From contig NZ_CACVCE010000001.1 in assembly GCF_902729445.1 (NCBI RefSeq), forward strand, positions 62,001 through 126,000: a stretch of 64,000 bases of DNA. The letters are read 5' to 3'. The DNA is from Magnetospirillum sp902729445 (GTDB lineage Bacteria; Pseudomonadota; Alphaproteobacteria; Rhodospirillales; Magnetospirillaceae). Under the pieces are notes generated by a model. It did no database searches, had not been told where the DNA came from, and was given only the letters and a program-made list of their open reading frames with translations. Shown one piece after another: positions 7,480 through 16,423 of this stretch. Each line of letters starts with the position of its first letter. Position 1 is the first letter of the stretch. The position numbers and the translations under genes were made by a program.

Positions 7480-10400
7480 GTGCAGCGGTGGCGTTTTGGA
7501 ATTCGGGCCAAGTTGCTGGTGGCGATCGGCACCGTCAGCGCCATGACCCTGCTGGCCGGCATCATCGCCTGGGCCGGCTATAACGAAATCGGCCGTCTGC
7601 TGGCGGCGGTGACCGGCGAAAACCTGCCGCGTGTGACCACCGCCTTGAAGTTGTCCGAAGCGACCGCCCGGCTGGCCGCCTCGGCGCCGTCGCTTGACGC
7701 CTCGCGAAGCCAGTTCCAGCGCCAAGGCGCCTTCATCGCCCTGCAGCAGCAGACCGAACGCCTGCGTGGATTGATCGAGACCCTCGAGGGATCGGGCGTC
7801 GATCGCGCCCAGCTCGAGGAATTGCGGGCGCTGATGACCGGCATCGGCGACAACATGACCAACCGCAATGCCATGGTCGAACATCGCCTGGTGCTGCAAA
7901 GCCGCAGCCTGGCCCTGGCGGCCGAGGTCGATCGCCTGAGCGTCGATCTGCACGCCAGGTTGCTGCACCGCACCCGCGACCCCATGGCCGAGCAGGTGGT
8001 GGCCGCCGCCGACCTGTTGCGGGCCGGCGCCAACGCGGCCAGCCTGGACAAGGTGGCCGACGCCCGCCGCGGCTATGAAGAGCAAGCTCGCCGGCTGGTG
8101 CTGCTGATGGATAGCGCGGGCGACACCGCCATGCGCGAACTGGGACGACGCACCGTCTCGTTCGGCAGCGGTCCGGACAACGTGTTCGAACTGAACGTGC
8201 GCCGCCTGATCGCCGAGACCCGCTTGGCCGCCGCCAACGAGGAAGGCCGCGATCTGGTCGCCCGCACCGCCTCGGCCATCGGCCGTCTGGTGGCCGCCGC
8301 CGAGGCCGAAGCCTCCGATAACAGCCGGCGCGCCCACCAGGCCCTGACCGAGGGGCGCCGCTTCATGGCGGTGATCGCCGTCATCACCGTGGTCGGCGCC
8401 TTGCTGTTCGTATGGCTGTACCTGGCCCGCAACATCGTCAACCGCTTGGCCTCGTTGGCCCAGGCGATGCACCGCATCTCGGAAGGCGACATCGCCACCA
8501 AGGTCGAAGCCGACGGCAATGACGAGATATCCGACATGGCCGGCGAATTGGCGATTTTCCGCGATGCACTGACCAAGCTGCGCGAATCCTCGGACGCCTT
8601 GAAGGAATCCGAGCGGCGCATGCGCACCATCCTCGACACCTCGCCGTTGGCGCTGGCCATCAGTCGGACGTCCGACAACACCATCTTGTACGTCAACCCG
8701 CGCTGGAGCGAGCTGTACGGCCCGCCGGCCGAGAAGGCGATCGGCATGACCACCGCCGAATTCTACGCCGACCCCGCCGACCGCGACCGCATCGTCGATC
8801 TGGTGTCGCGCCAGGGCTTCCTGGCCGATTACGAAAGCCGGATGAGGGGCGCCGACGGCGAGGATTTGTGGGCGATGATGTCGGCGGCGGCCATCATCAT
8901 GGACGGCGAGCCGGCGGTGTGCGTCTCGACCACCGACATCACCAAGCGCAAGGAACAGGAACAGGCCCTGGCCGAGGCCAAGCAGACCGCCGAGGATGCC
9001 AGCCAGGCGAAAAGCCTGTTCCTCGCCACCATGAGCCACGAGATCAGGACGCCGATGAATGGCGTGCTGACCATGGCGCAGTTGCTCGAAGAAATGCCGC
9101 TGCCGCCGGAACAGCGCGAAATGGCCCGCATCATCCGCGATTCGGCCACCGCGTTGCTGACCATCATCAACGATATCCTGGACTTCTCGAAGATCGAGTC
9201 CGGCAAGCTGCAGCTGGAAAACGTCGATCTGTCCCTGGTGGACATCGTCGAAGGGGTGGCCGAGCTGCTGGCGCCGCGCGCCGTCGAGAAGGGCATCGGG
9301 CTGATTTCCTTCGTCGATCCCATGCTGCCCGGGCATCTGCGCGGCGATCCGGTGCGGTTGCGCCAGATCATCACCAACCTGGCCGGCAACGCCATCAAGT
9401 TCACCGATCGCGGCTGCGTCCGCCTGGGCGTCGAGATGGATCCCGGCCGGGCCGGTTTCGTGCGCTTCACCGTCAAGGATACCGGCATCGGGCTGGACGG
9501 CGAGCAGCAGGCCCGCCTGTTCGAGCCCTTCGCCCAGGCCGACGCCACCATCGCCCGACGCTATGGCGGCACCGGCCTGGGGCTGTCGATCTGCCGCCGT
9601 CTGGTGGCGATGATGGGCGGCGAGATCGGCGTCGACAGCAAGGTTGGCGAGGGTTCGGTGTTCTGGTTCAGCGTGCCCTTGGAGATCGTCGCCCCCGACG
9701 CCGAACCCGGCCCCGATTTGGCCGGGGTGGCGGTGCTGGTGCTGGCCGAGGGGCCGCTGGCCGCCGAGGCGATGCGCCAATATCTCGGCCATCTGGGCGC
9801 CCAGGTGGCGGTGGTGGCCTCGACCGACGGGGCGTTGGCGGCGGTGCGCGCCGCCGCCCTGGCCGGATGGAGCTATGACGTCGTGGTGATGGACGGGGCG
9901 CAGGACTTCAAGCTGCGCCTGTCGGTGGCCCGCGCCCTGCTGGCCGCCGCCGGTCCGCAGACCACGACCAAGGTGGTGATGGTCGCCGCCCACTCGGTCT
10001 ATTCCTCGGCGTCCTCGAATGCCCGCGAGGCCGGGCTGTTCGCCGCCCTGCCCAAGCCGGTGCGTCGGCGCACCCTGTGGCGGACGGTGGCCGCCGCCGC
10101 CGGTCGCACCATGCTCGACGACATCGACGAGGATCGCGCCGTGCTGGCCTCGGCCTACCACCCGCCCAGCTTCGAGGAGGCGGCGGCGGCCGGCGCGCTG
10201 ATCCTGGTGGCCGAGGACAATCCCACCAACCAGGTGGTGATCCGCCGCCTGATGGAGCGGCTGGGCTATGCCATCGACATCGTCGGCGACGGCCGCGAGG
10301 CGTGGGACCGCATGCAGATCCGCGATTACGGGCTGTTGCTGACCGACTGCCACATGCCCGAGATGGACGGCTATGCCCTGACCGAGCGGGTGCGGGCATG

Positions 10401-10974
10401 GGAAAAGGAAACCCTGAACCGTATGCCGATCGTGGCGTTGACCGCCGACGCCCTGGCCGGAACCGCCAAACGCTGCCACGACAGCGGCATGGACGCGTTC
10501 CTGGCCAAGCCGATCGACCTGGCGCAACTGGATGCCACCGTCCGCAAGTTGCTGCCGGCGGCGGCCGCCCTGCGCCGACGGGTGTCCACCGAGGCAAGCG
10601 CCGCGGGGGCGCCGCCGTCGCAGGCCCAGGTCGAGGAGGCGCGCCCGCCGGTTCTGGACCTGGCGCCGATGCGGGCGATTTTCGGCGGCGTCACCGACGA
10701 CGCCAAGGAATTGCTGGCGTTGTTTGTCGAGAGCACCCGGCCGCTGGTCGTCGAGATCGACGAATCCTTGGGTCGCGCCGACATCGAAGCCGCGCGGGAG
10801 GCGGCCCATTCGGCCAAGGGGGCGGGGAATTCGGCGGGCTGCTTCCGCTTCGGGCGGCTGTGCGCCGAAATCGAAGCCGCCTGCGGGCGCGACGATGGCG
10901 AAGTGGCCGAGGCGCTGCTGCCGGCCCTGCAATCGGCCTTCGAGGAAGCCGCCGCGGCGATCGCGGCGCTTTAG
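7480..10974 (+). CDS. TorS-like hybrid sensor histidine kinase (HAMP-PAS-HisKA-HATPase-REC-REC-Hpt)
   Basis: A 1164-residue membrane sensor starting at GTG with GGAGAGG upstream. Order: TM1 about 9-30; a periplasmic helical region whose ALKLSEATARLAASAPS resembles the TorS sensor domain; TM2 295-316; HAMP to about 370; PAS about 378-498; HisKA with phospho-acceptor H520 in MSHEIRTPMNG; HATPase about 620-735. A degenerate receiver follows: D805 is kept, but LAEG replaces the acidic pair. Then a full receiver with D956 (TDCHMPEMDG), and an Hpt domain with H1110 (AAHSAKGAGNSAG). No partner regulator is adjacent. It may be co-transcribed with the aldolase gene. The true ligand is unknown. Confidence 0.92.
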   Translation: MQRWRFGIRAKLLVAIGTVSAMTLLAGIIAWAGYNEIGRLLAAVTGENLPRVTTALKLSEATARLAASAPSLDASRSQFQRQGAFIALQQQTERLRGLIETLEGSGVDRAQLEELRALMTGIGDNMTNRNAMVEHRLVLQSRSLALAAEVDRLSVDLHARLLHRTRDPMAEQVVAAADLLRAGANAASLDKVADARRGYEEQARRLVLLMDSAGDTAMRELGRRTVSFGSGPDNVFELNVRRLIAETRLAAANEEGRDLVARTASAIGRLVAAAEAEASDNSRRAHQALTEGRRFMAVIAVITVVGALLFVWLYLARNIVNRLASLAQAMHRISEGDIATKVEADGNDEISDMAGELAIFRDALTKLRESSDALKESERRMRTILDTSPLALAISRTSDNTILYVNPRWSELYGPPAEKAIGMTTAEFYADPADRDRIVDLVSRQGFLADYESRMRGADGEDLWAMMSAAAIIMDGEPAVCVSTTDITKRKEQEQALAEAKQTAEDASQAKSLFLATMSHEIRTPMNGVLTMAQLLEEMPLPPEQREMARIIRDSATALLTIINDILDFSKIESGKLQLENVDLSLVDIVEGVAELLAPRAVEKGIGLISFVDPMLPGHLRGDPVRLRQIITNLAGNAIKFTDRGCVRLGVEMDPGRAGFVRFTVKDTGIGLDGEQQARLFEPFAQADATIARRYGGTGLGLSICRRLVAMMGGEIGVDSKVGEGSVFWFSVPLEIVAPDAEPGPDLAGVAVLVLAEGPLAAEAMRQYLGHLGAQVAVVASTDGALAAVRAAALAGWSYDVVVMDGAQDFKLRLSVARALLAAAGPQTTTKVVMVAAHSVYSSASSNAREAGLFAALPKPVRRRTLWRTVAAAAGRTMLDDIDEDRAVLASAYHPPSFEEAAAAGALILVAEDNPTNQVVIRRLMERLGYAIDIVGDGREAWDRMQIRDYGLLLTDCHMPEMDGYALTERVRAWEKETLNRMPIVALTADALAGTAKRCHDSGMDAFLAKPIDLAQLDATVRKLLPAAAALRRRVSTEASAAGAPPSQAQVEEARPPVLDLAPMRAIFGGVTDDAKELLALFVESTRPLVVEIDESLGRADIEAAREAAHSAKGAGNSAGCFRFGRLCAEIEAACGRDDGEVAEALLPALQSAFEEAAAAIAAL

Positions 10975-10975
10975 T

Positions 10976-11155
10976 TGTCCGTGTAAAAGTCCTTCGCTTC
11001 GCTTGGTGTACTTTTACACGTTGATTCAACGTGCTCGCCTCATGGCGGGAAGACAAGCTAAGCCCGCGCGGAAAGCTTGCTTGAGCACGGGATTGCCCAA
11101 CAAAATCGGGGAAAAGTACACCGAGGCCAAGCCGAGGGACTTTTTCACGGGGGAT
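10976..11155. repeat. Nested palindromic intergenic repeat (REP/BIME-like)
   Basis: The 231-bp gap between the kinase and the CoA synthetase gene is filled by an inverted pair of related hairpins. The left one has perfect arms GTGTAAAAGT (10981-10990) and ACTTTTACAC (11010-11019) around a 19-nt loop. The right one (11109-11150) is a diverged inverted copy sharing GGTGTACTTTT and AAAAGTCC. Between them CGTGCTC (11030-11036) pairs with GAGCACG (11093-11099), and CAAGCT (11054-11059) with AGCTTG (11084-11089). The whole could fold as one large cruciform. No gene is supported inside it. Confidence 0.7.
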
Positions 11156-11205
11156 TTTAACCGGGGGCGGAAGGACGCCGTACGAACCCTCGGGACACCA
11201 AGCCC

Positions 11206-12936
11206 CTATTCGTCGTCGAAGCGGCCCGGATAGGGAAGCGGGGCCGGATCGTCGTCCTCGGGCTCGGCCACCGCCTTGGCCTTCAAGGCGCGGCGCAGAA
11301 TCTTGCCAGTGGTGGTCTTGGGCAGGCTTTCCAGGAAGTGAACCTCACGGGGCGCCAGTGCGGTGCCCAATTCATGGCGGGCGAACGACAACAATTCCAG
11401 CCGCAGGGAATCGCCGGCCTCGAAGCCGGGATTGACCGAGATGAAGGCCACCGGAACTTCCCGCAGCAGCAAATCGGGCTTGCCGACCACGCCGGTTTCA
11501 CCCACCGCCGGATGATTCATCAACGAGCATTCGATCTCGAACGGGCCGATGGTGTGAGCCGCCGACTTGATCATGTCGTCGATGCGGCCGATGAACCACA
11601 CGCAGCCATTGGCCCCCAGCCGCACCTGATCGCCGGTCAGGTACCAGCCCTCGGCGAATGACGCCTCGGTGCGGGCCGGATCGTTCAGGTAGCCGGAAAA
11701 CAGCGACGGCAGGGTGGCGCGAATGGCCAATTCTCCGACCGCTTCGGCCTCGGTCGAGAAGAGCAGCTTGCCGTCCTTGACGGTGGCGACCGCCGCCTGG
11801 ACGCCCGGCAGCGGCCGGCCCATGCTGCCCGGTTCAGCGCAGCCGATGCGGTTGGCGATGGCGATGGCGCCGGTTTCGGTTTGCCACCAGGTGTCGAGAA
11901 ACGGCACGCCCAGCGCCTTCTCGCCCCAGGCCACCGCCTCGCGGTTCAAGGGCTCGCCGACGCTGGCGGCGACGCGCAGCGAGTTCTGGCGATACGAGCG
12001 GGCCAGCGCGGCACCGAAGCGCATCATCATGCGGATGTTGGTGGGCGTGGTGTACCACACCGTCACCTTCTCGTCCTTCAAGATGCCGTACCAGCGCCTG
12101 GTATCGAACTCGGCCTCGTCGATCACCGACAGGCAGCCGGCCGCCAGCGGCGCGATGATGCCGTAGCACGAACAGGTCACCCAGCCCGGATCGGCGGTGC
12201 ACCAATAGACGTCGTCGGGCGCGAGCTCGAACACCTGGCGGGCGCTGACCAAGAGCGACAGTACGGTGCGGTGCGAATGGACCACGCCCTTCGGCGTGCC
12301 GGTGGTGCCGCTGGTGAAATGCAAAAGGGCCGAATCGGTCTCGGTGGTGGCGACCGGTTCCATCGGCGCGACCTTGCCGATCAAGGCGGCGAAGTCGTGA
12401 CAGCCGGCCGGACACTCGCCCGGCTCGCCGATGGTGATGACATGGGCCAGGTCCGGCAGTGCGGCGCGGATGGTGGTCATCTTGCGCTGATAAAGGCTGG
12501 CGGTGGTGATGACCACCCGGGCGCGCGACAATTCCAGGCGGGCCTTCAACGGGCCGGGGCCGAAGGCGGAAAACAGCGGGCAGAACACCGCGCCGGCCTT
12601 CCACGTCCCCAACGCCGCCAGGAAGAATTCCAGGCCGCGATCCAGCAGCACGGCGACCACCTCGCCCTTGGCGACGCCCAGGCTGTTCAGGGCGGCGCCG
12701 ACACGGCCCGATTGCTCGGCCAACTCGCCATAGGACAATTGGCGCCGTTCGTAGCGTCGGCCCAGGCTGACCAGGGCAGGGCGGCCGGCATGGCCGTCGG
12801 CGACGTGGCGGTCGGCCGTTTCATAGGCGATGTTCAGGCCGCCTCCGGGCAAACCGGCCAGCAACGCGTGCGCCTTGCTCCAGTCAAAATCCGTGTCGCC
12901 GGCGGGGGCTCCCCGTCCGGATTTCGCCTTGGCCAT
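11206..12936 (-). CDS. AMP-forming acyl-CoA/acetyl-CoA synthetase (AcsA-like)
   Basis: A 576-residue member of the ANL adenylating superfamily. The AMP-binding P-loop TSGTTGTPKG lies at 208-217. The adenine/acyl motif DTWWQTETG, the hinge region LTGDQVRLG and the catalytic C-terminal lysine in KTTTGKILRR are all present. It makes acyl-CoA and AMP from a carboxylate, ATP and CoA. Similarity is greatest to short AcsA enzymes (Bacillus type) rather than 650-residue Acs, so acetate or propionate is the best guess. The acidic Pro-rich C-terminal tail is unusual. Single gene, bounded upstream by the trypsin-like gene on the same strand. Confidence 0.9.
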   Translation of the reverse strand: MAKAKSGRGAPAGDTDFDWSKAHALLAGLPGGGLNIAYETADRHVADGHAGRPALVSLGRRYERRQLSYGELAEQSGRVGAALNSLGVAKGEVVAVLLDRGLEFFLAALGTWKAGAVFCPLFSAFGPGPLKARLELSRARVVITTASLYQRKMTTIRAALPDLAHVITIGEPGECPAGCHDFAALIGKVAPMEPVATTETDSALLHFTSGTTGTPKGVVHSHRTVLSLLVSARQVFELAPDDVYWCTADPGWVTCSCYGIIAPLAAGCLSVIDEAEFDTRRWYGILKDEKVTVWYTTPTNIRMMMRFGAALARSYRQNSLRVAASVGEPLNREAVAWGEKALGVPFLDTWWQTETGAIAIANRIGCAEPGSMGRPLPGVQAAVATVKDGKLLFSTEAEAVGELAIRATLPSLFSGYLNDPARTEASFAEGWYLTGDQVRLGANGCVWFIGRIDDMIKSAAHTIGPFEIECSLMNHPAVGETGVVGKPDLLLREVPVAFISVNPGFEAGDSLRLELLSFARHELGTALAPREVHFLESLPKTTTGKILRRALKAKAVAEPEDDDPAPLPYPGRFDDE

Positions 12937-13051
12937 TCATCCTCCCGCCCGGTCCAGCCGCCGGGTAGTGTCCTTCGCTGGTGGTCGAGCATTCTGCGTG
13001 CAGCAAGGCGCCAGCGCAATGATCTGAATCGCAAGCCAGAAATGCATCAAA

Positions 13052-13855
13052 TCATGGCTTGGCGACGCGGGCGGCGATGTCGGGCTCCAGGGCGGTGCTG
13101 GCCGTGCCGGCCTTGCCCGTGGCCAGGGCTCCCAGCCGGCGCGCCTCGGCGGCGAAGCTGGCGCTTGGCACCGCGCCGCCCAGCACGCGGCCGCCCTCGA
13201 AGGTGAAGGTGCCGACATGGATGGCGGCCAGGGTCGGTTGACCGGCCCGCCACACCAGCACCGGCGCGCCGGAATCGCCATGAACCGCGTCGCAATCATG
13301 GGTCAGAAGCCCGGCCCCCATGCGGCCGGCCACCCTGCAGCCGATATGGGCGGCGGGGATGTGCGCCTTGTCCTGGCCGTAGCCGACGGCGACCAAGGAA
13401 TCAACGGCTGCCGCCGTCTCGCCGATGGCGACCCAGCCGGCGATGTCGCCCAGCGGCTCGGCCAGGGTCAGCACCGCCCAATCATGGGCGGCCAGCGCCG
13501 GTGAATAAGGCTGGCCGAACTGCCAGCCCGGCGCAACGCTGGTGGCGACAACACGGGTGGCGCCCAGATAGGCGCCCCGGGCATATCCGGCGACCACATG
13601 CAGCGAGGTGGGCGGCATCGGCCTCAAGGTGCTTTTGTTCCACAGGCAATGGGCGGCGGTGACGGCCAGGGCCGGGCCGACCAGGATGGCGCTGCAATGG
13701 CCGCCCTTGCCGTTATTGAGCCGGGCCACCGCGCTCCACGGATATTGGTCGCGGGCGACCTCGATACGGTCGTCGGCGCCCTTGATGCCCTTCAGCCCCT
13801 GGGCGGCGGCGGGCAGGGCGGCCGCCAGCACCACCAGGGCGCCAAGGCGGGTCAT
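13052..13855 (-). CDS. Secreted trypsin-like serine protease (S1 family)
   Basis: About 267 residues with a signal peptide (MTRLGALVVLAAALPAAAQG). The catalytic triad is recognisable: His in VTAAHCLWN, Asp in HDWAVLTLAE, Ser in HGDSGAPVLV, with a cysteine beside the His as in chymotrypsin folds. It would act in the periplasm or outside the cell; the substrate is unknown. The start at 13855 shares a TGATG overlap with the upstream ELM1-like gene. A start two codons earlier (13861) is also possible. It is the last gene of a three-gene minus-strand run. Confidence 0.85.
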   Translation of the reverse strand: MTRLGALVVLAAALPAAAQGLKGIKGADDRIEVARDQYPWSAVARLNNGKGGHCSAILVGPALAVTAAHCLWNKSTLRPMPPTSLHVVAGYARGAYLGATRVVATSVAPGWQFGQPYSPALAAHDWAVLTLAEPLGDIAGWVAIGETAAAVDSLVAVGYGQDKAHIPAAHIGCRVAGRMGAGLLTHDCDAVHGDSGAPVLVWRAGQPTLAAIHVGTFTFEGGRVLGGAVPSASFAAEARRLGALATGKAGTASTALEPDIAARVAKP

Positions 13856-14820
13856 CAGCATGCCAGCCTCGCCCGGATGGCGGCGGCGATGTCGGCGGCG
13901 GCGTTCAGGGGCGGATGGCTCCAGCGCTCCAGCCGGGTGCCGGCATTCAACGGTCGGGCCAGGCCCAGGGCGTATAATTGGGCGTGCAGGCGGGCATGCT
14001 TGGCCACTACCCAGCCGTCGGGGGCGAACAGATAGACCGGGGCCGGGCTGGCGCAGGCTTCGCAGGCCATGGACACCGAATCGCCCGTCACCACCAGGGC
14101 ATCGGCCAACGCCAGGAAGCCGAAATAGGGATTGTCGCCGGCAGCCCCCCAGCGATGGATGAAACTGGGCTGGGGGATGGCGGCCAGCAGGGCCTGTTCG
14201 GATTCGGCGCCGGTGCGGCGGCTGGTGGTGACCAGCAGCGAGCCGCCGCCCGCCAGGTCGCCCGCCCGCCGGCCCAATTCGGCGGCCATGGCAGGGGTGA
14301 ATGGGCGCCGCCGGGTGGCGCCGCCCACGATCACCGCCACCCACGGCCGGGGCAGGTGGGCGAAGCGGGGCGCCCACATCTCGGCCGCCTGGGCCAGTTT
14401 GGCTGGTGTCACCCGGTGCGGCGCCCCGGTGATCGGCAGCACGTAGCCGCCGGTAAGCCGGCACTCGTCATGGCCGGGTACGGCGATGATGTCGAACTCG
14501 GCCCGCCCGCCCGGGCCGGGATCCATGATCTGCACCAGCATCGCCCCCGAGCGGCGCTTGATCCAGCGGGCGACGGGCGCGGTGCGCCGCCCGGCGGCGA
14601 TCACCACCCGCGGCCAGGGTGCGACCAGGGCTGCCGCCGAGCTGGCGGTAATGCCGGTCAGGCTGGCGCCGCGCAGCAGGTTGGGCAGCCCGCCCAGCCG
14701 GCCGTAACGGATGTCCTTGACCTCGAACGGCAGGCCCAGCGCCTCGGCGACGCCCAGGCACTGGCCGACATTGCCTGCGCGGTCGTCGGTCAGGACCCAG
14801 ATCGGGGCAGTTTCGCTCAC
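13855..14820 (-). CDS. ELM1/GtrOC1-family (DUF1022) protein
   Basis: About 321 residues, starting at GTG 14820, one base after the crotonase stop. Signature pieces: WVLTDDRAGNVGQCLGVAEAL at the start, VIAAGRRTAPVARWIKR, VGGATRR, and a C-terminal VVTGDSVSMACEACASPAPVYLF. The family, named after plant mitochondrial fission protein ELM1, has a glycosyltransferase-like two-Rossmann layout and is common in alphaproteobacteria. Its bacterial function is not established; a role in envelope glycan metabolism is a guess. A longer upstream start is open but would overlap the crotonase gene. Confidence 0.82.
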   Translation of the reverse strand: MSETAPIWVLTDDRAGNVGQCLGVAEALGLPFEVKDIRYGRLGGLPNLLRGASLTGITASSAAALVAPWPRVVIAAGRRTAPVARWIKRRSGAMLVQIMDPGPGGRAEFDIIAVPGHDECRLTGGYVLPITGAPHRVTPAKLAQAAEMWAPRFAHLPRPWVAVIVGGATRRRPFTPAMAAELGRRAGDLAGGGSLLVTTSRRTGAESEQALLAAIPQPSFIHRWGAAGDNPYFGFLALADALVVTGDSVSMACEACASPAPVYLFAPDGWVVAKHARLHAQLYALGLARPLNAGTRLERWSHPPLNAAADIAAAIRARLAC

Positions 14821-14821
14821 C

Positions 14822-15601
14822 CTATTTCCCCTTGAAGGCGGGGCGGCGCTTTTCGCGGAACGCGGCCATGCCCTCGGCGTAATCCTCGGTTGCCAGGAAA
14901 TCGTAGCATTCATTCAGTTCGGCGTCGCTGATCGGCGTGGCATCGTCCAGGCGGGCCAGGAAGGCCTTGTGCCAGCGATTGGCCAGCGGCGCGCCGTTGG
15001 CAATGCGTTTTGCTGTGGCCTGGGCTTCGGCCTCGGCCTCGTCGTCGGCGACGACGCGGTTCAACAGTCCCTTGGCGAAGGCCTCGTCGGCGTCGAACAC
15101 CCGGGCCTCCAGCAAGATCTCGGCGGCGACCGCCGGGCCGGCGATACGGCGGATGGCGGCGATCTCGGGATAGGCCATCACCACCGAAATCTTGTTGATC
15201 GGCACGCCGAACTTGCCGGACTTGGCGGAAATGCGCATGTCGCAGCAGCAGGCCAGTTCCAGCGCGCCGCCGACGCAGGGGCCGAAGATCAGGGCGATCA
15301 CCGGCTTGGGGCAGGTCCTGACCGCGTCGAGTGCCCGGCGCATCACCACGTCGTATTCCTTGGCCTGGGCGGCATTGGCGCGCAGCGTTTCGAACTCCTC
15401 GATGTCGGCCCCCGGCGCGAAGGCCTTTTGTCCGACCCCGCGCACGATGATGGCGCCGACCGAGGAATCATCGGCCAGGCTCTCGAAGGCCTGGGCCAGG
15501 CCCTGCCACATCGGCAGGTTCAGCGCGTTCATGCGGTCCGGTCGGTTCAGCACCACCGTCGCGATGTTGCCTTCGCGGTTCACCAAGATAAGATCGGACA
15601 T
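14822..15601 (-). CDS. Enoyl-CoA hydratase/isomerase (crotonase family)
   Basis: A 259-residue crotonase. It shows the NRPDRMNALN start, the oxyanion-hole region KAFAPGADIEEF and ALIFGPCVGGALELACCCD. The glutamate expected in the hydratase GGG-E region is not obvious, so the exact reaction (hydration, isomerisation or thioester hydrolysis) is open. The ATG at 15601 faces away from pyrE, and the two promoters share the 90-bp gap. It heads an operon with the ELM1-like and trypsin-like genes. Confidence 0.85.
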   Translation of the reverse strand: MSDLILVNREGNIATVVLNRPDRMNALNLPMWQGLAQAFESLADDSSVGAIIVRGVGQKAFAPGADIEEFETLRANAAQAKEYDVVMRRALDAVRTCPKPVIALIFGPCVGGALELACCCDMRISAKSGKFGVPINKISVVMAYPEIAAIRRIAGPAVAAEILLEARVFDADEAFAKGLLNRVVADDEAEAEAQATAKRIANGAPLANRWHKAFLARLDDATPISDAELNECYDFLATEDYAEGMAAFREKRRPAFKGK

Positions 15602-15625
15602 CAATGCGCTTCCTTGATTGTCGGC

Positions 15626-15654
15626 TTGCAGGAAAGCGCGATTGTGCCTATAGA
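15626..15654 (+). promoter_or_regulatory. Promoter of pyrE
   Basis: TTGCAG (15626-15631) and TATAGA (15649-15654) are separated by 17 nt. Transcription would start near 15661, about 31 nt before the pyrE ATG. The leader is too short for a long attenuator. Seen in sequence, not tested. Confidence 0.55.
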
Positions 15655-15691
15655 CCGCAAAGCCGACAACCCAGGCATAAGGTGTTCTTCC

Positions 15692-16381
15692 ATGCAGACC
15701 GCTTCCCGCACGCCCGAACAGAAGCAGGCGGCCATCACCACCGCTCGCATCTTGTTGGAAATCAAGGCCGTCAACTTCCGTCCGGAAGAGCCTTACATCC
15801 TGACCTCGGGCTGGGCCAGCCCGGTCTATGTGGATTGCCGCAAGGTGATTTCCTTCCCGCGGGCGCGCGCCACCATCTGCAACCTGATGACCCAGGCGAT
15901 CTTGCGCGATGCCGGCTACGAATCGACCGACGCCATCGCCGGCGGCGAGACGGCGGGCATTCCCTATGCCGCGTGGATTTCCCAGCAGATGGCTCTGCCG
16001 ATGCTGTATGTCCGCAAGAAGCCCAAGGGCTTCGGTCGCAACGCCCAGATCGAGGGCGAGTTCGCCCCGGGCGCCCGCGTCGTGCTGGTCGAGGATCTGG
16101 CCTCGGACGGTGCCTCGAAGGTCAATTTCTGCAACGCCATCCGCGAAGCCGGCGGCGTGATCAAGCATTCGGCGGTGGTGTTCTTCTACGGGGTGTTCCC
16201 CGGCGCCCTGAAGTCGCTGAACGAAGCCGGCGTCAGCCTGTCCTACCTGGCCAATTGGTGGGACGTGCTGGAAGTGGCCGAGCAGGACAGCCTGTTCGAC
16301 AAGAAGACCATCGAGGCGGTGCGCAGCTTCCTGCACGATCCGGTGCAATGGTCGAAGCTGCACGGCGGTCGCAGCGAATAG
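15692..16381 (+). CDS. pyrE: Orotate phosphoribosyltransferase
   Basis: A 229-residue type I phosphoribosyltransferase that joins orotate and PRPP to give OMP in pyrimidine synthesis. Visible features are the N-terminal LTSGWASPVYVDCRKVISFP (orotate-binding strand and loop), the flexible loop region YVRKKPKGFGRNAQIEG, and the PRPP motif VVLVEDLASDGASK. The start at 15692 follows a good promoter. It ends 6 nt before a strong bidirectional terminator, so it is monocistronic. Confidence 0.95.
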   Translation: MQTASRTPEQKQAAITTARILLEIKAVNFRPEEPYILTSGWASPVYVDCRKVISFPRARATICNLMTQAILRDAGYESTDAIAGGETAGIPYAAWISQQMALPMLYVRKKPKGFGRNAQIEGEFAPGARVVLVEDLASDGASKVNFCNAIREAGGVIKHSAVVFFYGVFPGALKSLNEAGVSLSYLANWWDVLEVAEQDSLFDKKTIEAVRSFLHDPVQWSKLHGGRSE

Positions 16382-16387
16382 GAAAAA

Positions 16388-16415
16388 GGCGCCGGGGCGA
16401 ACCCGGCGTCTTTTT
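16388..16415. terminator. Bidirectional Rho-independent terminator between pyrE and chaN-like gene
   Basis: A 9-bp stem, GGCGCCGGG (16388-16396) with CCCGGCGTC (16402-16410), carries a 5-nt loop and is followed by TTTTT on the plus strand. On the minus strand the same stem is followed by TTTTT too (A-run 16383-16387). It can therefore end both convergent genes, pyrE and the ChaN-like gene. Confidence 0.9.
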
Positions 16416-16423
16416 CGTCAGGC

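Noticed and set aside
7438..10932. A 1164-residue open frame on the opposite strand of the hybrid kinase.
   Set aside because: It is a mirror of a high-GC coding frame: low-complexity Gly/Gln/His/Arg content, no domain, no ribosome site. The plus-strand kinase has clear domains.
13862..14464. A long N-terminal extension of the trypsin-like protease.
   Set aside because: It overlaps the ELM1 gene in another frame, is Arg/Gly-rich, and precedes a clear signal peptide at 13855.
15602..16363. An N-terminal extension of the crotonase.
   Set aside because: It is the antisense of pyrE. The crotonase fold starts at the ATG 15601.
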